Origin: CAYUJH01 sp964394585
Lineage (GTDB): Bacteria; Bacteroidota; Bacteroidia; Cytophagales; Flammeovirgaceae
Reading direction: 5' to 3'
Length of the DNA stretch: 19,731 nt
NCBI GenBank assembly: GCA_964394585.1
Contig: CAYMYI010000077.1
Span: 1 to 19,731 of the forward strand
Each line of letters opens with the position of its first letter. The first letter of the stretch is position 1. Below, in pieces: positions 14,836 through 19,731 of the stretch. The translations under genes were made by a program, and so were the position numbers. Below the pieces are notes generated by a model. That model did not search any database, was not told the origin of the DNA, and was given only the letters and a program-made list of their open reading frames with translations.

Positions 14836-16692
14836 TTAGTTTTCTTTTGCTCGTTTGATGGCTTGGTAAAAAAAGTGATGCAGCGTAGGGCGAATATTTT
14901 GTTGGTAAATGATGCGGTTTTCGCGGGTGGGGTACACTCGGTTCGAAAGAAACATGAAAATAAAATCGTAAGAAGGATCTACCCACACGAACGTACCTGT
15001 ATACCCGGAATGCCCATAACTTTCTTCAGAAGCCATGATAGAAACCGAACCATTTTCTCTATTTTCCTTTAGTGGTTTATCAAAACCTAATCCTCTGTGG
15101 TTGCCTTCGAACTGATAGCGCGTAAACTCTTGTATGCTCGCTGCATCGATATAGCGTTTGCCGGCATACTCTCCCCCGTTGAGGTACATCTGAAACAGTT
15201 TTGCCAGATCATCGGCAGTGCCAAATAAACCTGCATTGGCAGAAACGCCTCCCATCATGGCGGCACCTTCATCGTGTACTACACCGTGTAGAAGCTGCTT
15301 ACGGAAAAAAGTATCGTGTTCGGTAGGGACAATCCGACTTTTCGGAAAGAAACGCGATGGATTGAACGTAAGCCGATACGCACCAAGGGACTCGTAGAAT
15401 GTACGTTTCAGATAAGTTTCATATTCGGTTTGCGCAATTTCTTCCACCAGCGAAGGAAACAAATAAAAAGGCAGCCCTGAGTACACATATTTCTTTTCTT
15501 CGAGTAGGGGCGATTTTTTGATAGCCTTAAAAATTTTCCTTTTGTAGTTACGATGAAGGAACAAACTATCAGTCAGTTTAACCGAGTATCGTTTAGAGTA
15601 GGTGTGCCGCAGTGTTTTCGGCTTGAAAGACCCATCTGATTTTAGCGTAGTGCGCCAGTACGGAATCCAGGCTTTTAGGCGTGCTTGGTGCGCTAGAACT
15701 TCTCGGAGGTCGAGAGTCTTTTTATCCGATCGGCGTAAAAAACGAAAGTAATCGCCCAGGGTTTTCGATAAGTCGAAACGCCCTTCTCCATGAAACCGCA
15801 TGAGTGCTGGCAAGGCTGTAGTTACTTTTGAAACAGATGCTAAATCGTAGAGGTCATCGTGGCGTACTGGGCGTTCTTGCCGATATGTATGAAACCCATA
15901 GGTTTTATGAAAGATGACCTGCCCTTTCCAAACGCCCATGACTTGGCATCCGGGAAAAGCACCCGACGCAATAGCTTTATGGCAAACAGAGTCGATGCGT
16001 TGAGTGAGCCATGCCGAATCAATACCTAAGGCATTTGCCGAAGGATATGCCAATCTGCCTAACGGTGAAAGGGCAATCCCGCTTCCTGCACGGAATGAGC
16101 CGAGGGAATCGGTAAGAGTACCGGCGGTACCAATACCTCCAAAAATAACTTGTGGAAATAGGCTGGCATCTTCTCCTACCAAAACTGAATGGGCTTGTGG
16201 GAAAAACTGCAGAGCAGCAGGCGCTTTTTCTAAAGGAGAAGCAATGGCGATTTTAGCACTAATCCCATTGCACCATAAAGCAGCAGCTTTTATCTCCTCA
16301 ATTGATGCATTAGCGCTAATGGTTACCAGAAGCACATCAAAGTTTTCTTGCATGCTTACACGAAAACGCTCTAAATAGGCTCGGTTTTCTGCCAAAAGGA
16401 AAAAGTGTGAAACGGCAGCATATCGACTTGCCATCTCTTGGAATGGCTTCGCCTCGCTAGGAGTGCCAATCCACAATGAGGCTAAGCGTACTGAGTCCAA
16501 CGCACGAATAGGTAAGAGATTTTCTTCATTTTTTAGTAAAACAATCTCTTTGTTTAGAAGATTATTGGTTTGTATGGCAAAACAAGATGTATTATTGGTG
16601 AATAGTAGGCTAAATGATATAAAACAAAATATTATTTGGTTAAAGGAAGATATTGCTTGAGATGGTAAGGGGTAAGAGCGTTGGTAAATCAT
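14836..16692 (-). CDS. serine hydrolase (beta-lactamase family) fused to a GH3 C-terminal-like domain, GH3 catalytic barrel absent
   Basis: The product is 618 residues. A hydrophobic stretch (about 19-40, QIIFCFISFSLLFTNNTSCF) acts as a signal peptide. At residue 45 the sequence enters LLNKEIVLLKNEENLLPIRA, which is how the C-terminal domain of GH3 beta-N-acetylhexosaminidases begins (about 45-205). A penicillin-binding-protein-like/class C beta-lactamase domain follows (about 225-610) with the SxxK motif S286-V-S-K289, YSG at 404-406 where Y-x-N or YSD is usual, and HSG at 561-563 in place of KTG. In Bacteroidota a common protein of roughly 1000 residues carries a GH3 barrel, this C-terminal domain and the serine hydrolase; here the barrel of about 370 residues, with its KHFPGHG-type motif, is missing and nothing resembling it lies upstream. 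Likely role: peptidoglycan-related hydrolysis in the periplasm. Confidence 0.85.
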   Translation of the reverse strand: MIYQRSYPLPSQAISSFNQIIFCFISFSLLFTNNTSCFAIQTNNLLNKEIVLLKNEENLLPIRALDSVRLASLWIGTPSEAKPFQEMASRYAAVSHFFLLAENRAYLERFRVSMQENFDVLLVTISANASIEEIKAAALWCNGISAKIAIASPLEKAPAALQFFPQAHSVLVGEDASLFPQVIFGGIGTAGTLTDSLGSFRAGSGIALSPLGRLAYPSANALGIDSAWLTQRIDSVCHKAIASGAFPGCQVMGVWKGQVIFHKTYGFHTYRQERPVRHDDLYDLASVSKVTTALPALMRFHGEGRFDLSKTLGDYFRFLRRSDKKTLDLREVLAHQARLKAWIPYWRTTLKSDGSFKPKTLRHTYSKRYSVKLTDSLFLHRNYKRKIFKAIKKSPLLEEKKYVYSGLPFYLFPSLVEEIAQTEYETYLKRTFYESLGAYRLTFNPSRFFPKSRIVPTEHDTFFRKQLLHGVVHDEGAAMMGGVSANAGLFGTADDLAKLFQMYLNGGEYAGKRYIDAASIQEFTRYQFEGNHRGLGFDKPLKENRENGSVSIMASEESYGHSGYTGTFVWVDPSYDFIFMFLSNRVYPTRENRIIYQQNIRPTLHHFFYQAIKRAKEN

Positions 16693-16802
16693 TTTATTAA
16701 GGTTAAAGTGTGTTCATACTCTATTAATCTTTCATTGATTAGTCAGATAAATTACAAGTATTATCCATTCTTAAACTTAAAAATTTCACAATGAAGAGTT
16801 AT

Positions 16803-16810
16803 TACGTTTG
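16803..16810 (+). promoter_or_regulatory. possible -7 promoter element
   Basis: TACGTTTG at 16803-16810 is an exact TAnnTTTG match, but no TTG is found at -33. It would start a plus-strand transcript near 16815 that runs to the intrinsic terminator at 17118. Such an octamer is expected by chance now and then in A/T-rich DNA. Confidence 0.3.
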
Positions 16811-16814
16811 AATG

Positions 16815-17118
16815 AAAACGCTACTTTTCTTGTGCTATCCACTATTAACAGCAGTAACCAAAGCGAGATTACCGATTAAATTTTAAAAGAACGTAGGATT
16901 TCACTTTGTTTCGAGCCAATTGGGCATCGTTGGGGCAATCTCCGCCGCTACGGTAGACTCAACGAAATTGAGCAATGTTTCATCGCTAATGACCAGTCGG
17001 TTTTTACATAGTTAGCAAGACCACAGTCAGAAGTTAACTGGGACGAGCAACAAAGCCGATAAGAACTGTACAAGTGCATTTAGAAAACTCTCAAGCAAGC
17101 AGCTTGGGAGTTTTTTTT
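16815..17118 (+). ncRNA. candidate ~300-nt RNA or decayed gene ending at an intrinsic terminator
   Basis: No convincing protein gene lies between 16693 and 17335. A strong plus-strand terminator at 17084-17118 has no coding gene upstream on its strand, since the preceding gene is on the minus strand and points away. A -7 match lies at 16803-16810. Between them are small helices, for example CTCAA-CGAAA-TTGAG at 16958-16972, and only short frames: a 24-codon one from 16812, and a 40-codon frame without ATG ending near 16991 that reads GHRWGNLRRYGRLNEIEQCF and looks protein-like. Either a stand-alone small RNA or the remains of a gene would explain this. I do not recognise a known RNA family. 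Confidence 0.25.
17084..17118 (+). terminator. intrinsic terminator
   Basis: AAAACTCTCAAGC (17084-17096) pairs with GCTTGGGAGTTTT (17102-17114) through 13 base pairs with one G-U, across a five-base loop. A run of eight T begins within the stem end (17111-17118). The orientation is clearly for a plus-strand transcript; the minus strand has no T-run of similar length after the stem. Confidence 0.8.
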
Positions 17119-17234
17119 GCCTTACGGAACGCTGCCCAAAAACAGGGAAAGCAAAGTACTGCTGTCAGTAAGATATGATATACTAATACCTTGACATAAG
17201 TAAAAATAAATAGCTCATAAACTAAACATTTTAT

Positions 17235-17266
17235 TTGTTTATAAAATAAACATATTTGTATATTTG
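17235..17266 (+). promoter_or_regulatory. Bacteroidota-type promoter for the glucosaminidase gene
   Basis: TTG at 17235-17237 and TATATTTG at 17259-17266 are separated by 21 bases and match both promoter elements. Predicted transcription start is near 17270-17274, which leaves a leader of about 65 bases to the ATG at 17336, or about 195 bases if the second ATG (17468) is used. The surrounding sequence from 17200 to 17265 is very A/T-rich. Confidence 0.7.
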
Positions 17267-17270
17267 TGTC

Positions 17271-17339
17271 ATGGAATTGATAATAAGTCAAATATATAAG
17301 CATAAAGAGATTGTGAACCGTAACCCTTTTGAGCTATGA
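17271..17339 (+). CDS. possible 22-residue leader ORF overlapping the glucosaminidase start
   Basis: ATG at 17271 opens a 22-codon frame (MELIISQIYKHKEIVNRNPF, then EL) whose TGA overlaps the downstream ATG in the sequence ATGA at 17336-17339. Such overlaps are common in translationally coupled genes. However, the predicted transcription start falls at or just after this ATG, so it may not be translated at all or would be leaderless. I give it low weight. Confidence 0.2.
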   Translation: MELIISQIYKHKEIVNRNPFEL

Positions 17340-18496
17340 AATCAACGAACGTATTACCAACACCCCTGTCATATTGGCGCGAACCTGAAATTGTATCGGC
17401 GTTGTTATCTCCATCAAAATGGCAAGAACGCCACCTAAATCATGAAAACCCTACAACCCCAAATCCCATGAAATTACCTATCCGTTACCAGCAACAGCCT
17501 GTCCATCTCTACTATGGCAAAGAAGGTCTTGGCTTTCGCCTAGAAGGCAGGCAGTACGTTTTTATCATCAACCCGAAATTAGTGTGGAGCATTTTCCTGC
17601 TTCTGGTATTCCTCGTTGCCCAATCGTGGTGGGAAATAGGGGCAGAGCCTAAAGTAGTGTATGTCGCAGAGCCTGCCTCCGCAAGTATGTTTGTTAGTGA
17701 TGCCTCTTTGGCAAATAGGCAATCAGAAGAAAACAACATCCTTTTTGCAGAGCAACCCCTTGAAGAAAAGTCTCTTGCCGAATCTGCCTCGTTCAAAGAA
17801 TCTTTCTTAGTGAAAAAGCAACTGATGGTATCGCAATACCTGATTGAAGAGAAAGTAGCGCGTGTCGACCAACTAAGCAACGAGGCACTATTATCGCTAA
17901 ACAGGAAAGTCAGTGAGCTTTTTATAGAAACTGTTTTGCCCAAACTCGATGTTGCCCCGCATGTTTATCAGTTCTTTACCGATTCCCTTCCATTACGCGT
18001 TCTGGAAACCAGTTTAATGGAACAAGCGAAATTTAACATACCTGCTTCTATCAAATTAGGGCAAGCTGCACTAGAAACGGCGTATGGTACAAAGGTGCAA
18101 CATAACAACTTCTTCGGTATTAAAGCTAAGGCAGTAGAGGGAGCCGAGCTTACTACCCTTGAGTATTACACACTCGAAGAGCTCAAGCGAAATACTCACA
18201 AAATTCTTTCGAAGGAAAAGATAACACTTCATGGTACTACAATGTATCGATGTAAAATCAAAGACAGCTTTCGTACCTACGAGTCAGCGTGGGAGTCGTT
18301 TAGAGCACACTCTTTGCATTTGAGTAACCAAACTCGCTACGCTCCGCTGTTTACTAAAGGGAAAGATTACCGAGCTTGGGCAGAAATGATTGGGTCGTCT
18401 AAACAAGGGGGAGTTGGGTATGCTACCTTACCCATTTACGGCAATCTGCTAAAGCAAGTAATTGAACGGTATCATTTGTACTTACTCGATTTCTAA
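17336..18496 (+). CDS. membrane-anchored glucosaminidase (GH73-type peptidoglycan hydrolase)
   Basis: The product is 386 residues. A cytoplasmic N-terminal part is followed by one membrane helix (about 82-98, LVWSIFLLLVFLVAQSWW) and a Ser/Glu-rich linker. The glucosaminidase domain (PF01832) covers roughly 225-385: IPASIKLGQAALETAYGTKV carries catalytic Glu247, followed by HNNFFGIKAK, the signature also found in FlgJ and autolysins, then FRTYESAWESFRAHSLHLSN and ARYAP-like RYAPLF. The family cuts the GlcNAc-MurNAc bond, so the domain should face the periplasm. No LysM or other cell-wall-binding repeat is visible. The start is uncertain: 17336 gives a 44-residue low-similarity lead, while 17468 (MKLPIRYQQQPVHLYY) is equally plausible. 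It has its own promoter upstream. Confidence 0.88.
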   Translation: MKSTNVLPTPLSYWREPEIVSALLSPSKWQERHLNHENPTTPNPMKLPIRYQQQPVHLYYGKEGLGFRLEGRQYVFIINPKLVWSIFLLLVFLVAQSWWEIGAEPKVVYVAEPASASMFVSDASLANRQSEENNILFAEQPLEEKSLAESASFKESFLVKKQLMVSQYLIEEKVARVDQLSNEALLSLNRKVSELFIETVLPKLDVAPHVYQFFTDSLPLRVLETSLMEQAKFNIPASIKLGQAALETAYGTKVQHNNFFGIKAKAVEGAELTTLEYYTLEELKRNTHKILSKEKITLHGTTMYRCKIKDSFRTYESAWESFRAHSLHLSNQTRYAPLFTKGKDYRAWAEMIGSSKQGGVGYATLPIYGNLLKQVIERYHLYLLDF

Positions 18497-18524
18497 CGTT
18501 GAAACACTCTATGGTTACTCACTG

Positions 18525-18563
18525 TTTTTAGGGCATAGTTTGTTTTCAAACATGCCCTAAAAA
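18525..18563. other. long inverted repeat between glucosaminidase and DUF4834 genes
   Basis: TTTTTAGGGCAT (18525-18536), one unpaired A, GTTTG (18538-18542), loop TTTT, CAAAC (18547-18551), ATGCCCTAAAAA (18552-18563) give a 17-bp stem with a single bulge. T-runs are on the 5' side and A-runs on the 3' side on both strands, the opposite of an intrinsic terminator. It could block 3' exonucleases, be an RNase cleavage site, or bind a protein as DNA. It ends 15 bases before the next ATG. Confidence 0.7.
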
Positions 18564-18578
18564 TAGTATTCTCGCAGC

Positions 18579-18839
18579 ATGATTAAATTTCTGATTATAT
18601 CCTTCGTCATCATTTTTATTATAGCCCGGTTCTTTGGGCGTATCCTTTCGATTATCCGTTTACTAGCGGGTGAAGAGCCTAGAGCTTCCAAAACTTCTGC
18701 TCGAAAGCAACATTTCCGCTATGGTGATGTAGACATACAAGTAAGCGATAAAGAGGCTCAGCGGCATTCTAACTTTAAAGGAGGAGAATATATCGACTTT
18801 GAAGAGGTTTCCGATGATGAGCCTAAAAACGATAAATAA
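18579..18839 (+). CDS. DUF4834 family small membrane protein
   Basis: The product is 86 residues. It has one N-terminal membrane helix (about residues 3-29, MIKFLIISFVIIFIIARFFG), then a soluble charged tail ending in NFKGGEYIDFEEVSDDE. The helix followed by the 'KGG.Y.DFEEV' end is the pattern of DUF4834, a Bacteroidota family of unknown function. It starts 82 bases after the glucosaminidase stop, beyond the stem-loop at 18525-18563, and ends 54 bases before the FKBP gene, so it may be read together with either. No functional residues can be assigned. Confidence 0.85.
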   Translation: MIKFLIISFVIIFIIARFFGRILSIIRLLAGEEPRASKTSARKQHFRYGDVDIQVSDKEAQRHSNFKGGEYIDFEEVSDDEPKNDK

Positions 18840-18844
18840 TTTAC

Positions 18845-18852
18845 TAGTTTTG
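18845..18852 (+). promoter_or_regulatory. -7 element of possible promoter for the FKBP gene
   Basis: TAGTTTTG matches TAnnTTTG and lies 41 bases before the ATG at 18894. A TTG at -33 is not visible. It would let the isomerase gene be expressed apart from the DUF4834 gene. Confidence 0.45.
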
Positions 18853-18893
18853 TCGCAGTTTTAAACTTTATCTCATAATTCAATACAAACAAT

Positions 18894-19601
18894 ATGCGAC
18901 TAAAATCATGGATGGGCGCAGCGACTTTAGGAGTCGTGCTTGCTGCTTGTAACCAAACTGGCAATCAGACTGCTGATATTGATGTAGCCAACAACGAAGA
19001 CCACAAAATTGCTTACACTTACGGAGTGTATACAGCTATGAACATGGAAAGCCAGAGCTTTAACGAAGTTAATCAAGATGCTTTTGTGCAAGGTGTGATG
19101 GATAAGCTCAATGGTAAAGAATTGAAAGTTTCTGAAGATAGTGTAATGAGTATCCTGCAAGTGTTCTACCAAAAGCAAATGGATGCTGCCGCAGAAAAGG
19201 AAAAGGAAAAAGGAGAAGCATTTTTAGCAGAAAACAAAAATAAAGAAGGTATCCAAGTAACTGAAAGTGGTTTGCAATACGAGGTACTAGTTGAAGGTGA
19301 TGGGGCTTCACCTACTATTGATGATACTATTAAAGCGCACTACCATGGTACATTGATTGACGGAACGGTTTTCGACAGTTCTGTGGAACGCGATCAGCCA
19401 GCTACCTTCCCGGTAAGTGGAGTAATTTCAGGTTGGACTGAAGCCCTTCAAATGATGAAAGTAGGGTCTAAATGGAAAATTTATCTACCATCCGACTTGG
19501 CATATGGCAAAAGAGGGGCAGGTGAAAAAATTAAGCCGAATGCTGCGCTTATTTTTGAAGTAGAATTACTTGAAATTGTAGATAACGCCAACGCTCAATA
19601 A
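18894..19601 (+). CDS. FKBP-type peptidyl-prolyl cis-trans isomerase, lipoprotein
   Basis: The product is 235 residues. The signal peptide MRLKSWMGAATLGVVLAAC ends in a lipobox (LAAC, Cys19), so the mature enzyme is lipid-anchored in the envelope. A helical FKBP N-terminal dimerisation domain (about 35-115) includes KIAYTYGVYTAMNM and FVQGVMDKLNGKEL. A charged helix (KEKEKGEAFLAENKNKEG) links it to the catalytic FKBP domain (about 143-230) with VKAHYHGTLIDGTVFDSS-like residues (Tyr150, Asp161), FPVSGVISGWTEALQMMKVG, YLPSDLAYGKRG and the final strand LIFEVELLEI. This is the FkpA/FklB layout and assists folding of exported proteins. It is a second folding factor in the window besides SurA. A long stem-loop follows the stop. 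Confidence 0.94.
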   Translation: MRLKSWMGAATLGVVLAACNQTGNQTADIDVANNEDHKIAYTYGVYTAMNMESQSFNEVNQDAFVQGVMDKLNGKELKVSEDSVMSILQVFYQKQMDAAAEKEKEKGEAFLAENKNKEGIQVTESGLQYEVLVEGDGASPTIDDTIKAHYHGTLIDGTVFDSSVERDQPATFPVSGVISGWTEALQMMKVGSKWKIYLPSDLAYGKRGAGEKIKPNAALIFEVELLEIVDNANAQ

Positions 19602-19612
19602 GCGCAAGGGAG

Positions 19613-19666
19613 CTTCCCAAAAATTAATTAGCAAAGCAATGCAAATGTTAGTTAGTTTTTGGGAAG
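19613..19666 (+). terminator. long stem-loop after the FKBP gene, probable transcript end
   Basis: The segment 19613-19631 (CTTCCCAAAAATTAATTAG) pairs with 19648-19666 (TTAGTTAGTTTTTGGGAAG) over 19 positions, three of them G-U in RNA, around a 16-base loop. The outer 11 pairs are perfect Watson-Crick. A T-rich stretch (TTATTTAATTTT) follows. It ends 26 bases before the tRNA gene, so it separates the two transcripts or forms a 3' protective hairpin. Confidence 0.55.
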
Positions 19667-19692
19667 TTATTTAATTTTGCAACCCAAATTAA

Positions 19693-19731
19693 GCTCACGT
19701 GGTGAAATTGGTAGACACGCCATCTTGAGGG
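19693..19731 (+). tRNA. tRNA-Leu (anticodon GAG), 5' half, cut by the window end
   Basis: The acceptor strand GCTCACG is followed by TG, a D arm with the AAATTGGTAGAC loop typical of leucine tRNAs, and the anticodon stem CCATC. The loop TTGAGGG places GAG as anticodon, reading CUU/CUC. The anticodon 3' stem, long variable arm and T arm lie outside the window. Confidence 0.9.

Noticed and set aside
16004..16378. Plus-strand 124-codon frame
   Set aside because: It is antisense to the GH3/serine hydrolase gene; Ala/Pro-rich shadow frame without motif.
17091..17303. Minus-strand 70-codon frame rich in hydrophobic residues in the glucosaminidase upstream region
   Set aside because: It runs antisense through a strong promoter and a terminator; its hydrophobicity follows from the T-rich strand and it has no recognisable pattern.
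1..19731. CRISPR arrays, insertion sequences, phage genes, toxin-antitoxin pairs or known defence systems
   Set aside because: No regularly spaced repeats, transposase, integrase or nuclease-like genes were seen on either strand; gene content is ordinary chromosomal.

Overview
The window comes from a member of the Bacteroidota, most likely the Cytophagales or a related lineage. Three things point there. Start codons lack Shine-Dalgarno sequences and follow A/T-rich leaders. Several genes follow close matches to the Bacteroidota promoter (TTG at about -33, TAnnTTTG at about -7). The gene families are typical of the phylum: a DUF4834 membrane protein, LVIVD-repeat lipoproteins, and a lipoprotein/SurA/MoxR cluster. 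The species cannot be named from this sequence.

Layout. The left edge holds the 3' end of an aldo/keto reductase and a complete penicillin-acylase-family (S45) hydrolase. Its stop codon overlaps by four bases the stop of a minus-strand block running from about 8.7 kb down to 2.7 kb. In transcription order that block is: a 54-residue two-helix membrane protein too short for routine gene calling, a SurA-N-like lipoprotein, a two-parvulin-domain SurA-like chaperone, a MoxR ATPase, a membrane glycosyltransferase 2, an ECF sigma factor and RsmG. The lipoprotein/SurA pair and the MoxR/GT2/sigma set each have their own predicted promoter, and genes inside each set overlap or nearly touch. The theme is envelope protein folding and envelope assembly, with a sigma factor in the same transcript as a MoxR ATPase and a GT2.

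From 8.7 to 11.7 kb on the plus strand, argB (acetylglutamate kinase), an AI-2E-family membrane protein and an ArgE/DapE-like M20 deacylase follow each other closely: two arginine-pathway steps with a permease-like gene between them. From 11.8 to 13.8 kb is a compact three-gene surface set: a short lipoprotein, an LVIVD-repeat lipoprotein and a probable outer-membrane barrel whose start overlaps the preceding stop. An AraC-family regulator and a serine hydrolase lie on the minus strand. The hydrolase looks like the common Bacteroidota GH3-plus-beta-lactamase fusion that has lost its catalytic GH3 barrel.

The 16.7-17.3 kb region has no convincing protein gene. It does hold a plus-strand intrinsic terminator and a weak upstream promoter match, so a short RNA or a decayed gene is possible. 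After it come a membrane-anchored glucosaminidase, a DUF4834 protein, a lipoprotein FKBP isomerase, a long stem-loop, and the 5' half of tRNA-Leu(GAG) cut by the window edge.

Overall this is mostly core chromosome. I see no phage, IS element, CRISPR array or recognised defence system. The best candidates for something undescribed are the 54-residue protein, the barrel-less GH3/serine hydrolase, the RNA candidate at 16.8-17.1 kb and the LVIVD/barrel surface set.
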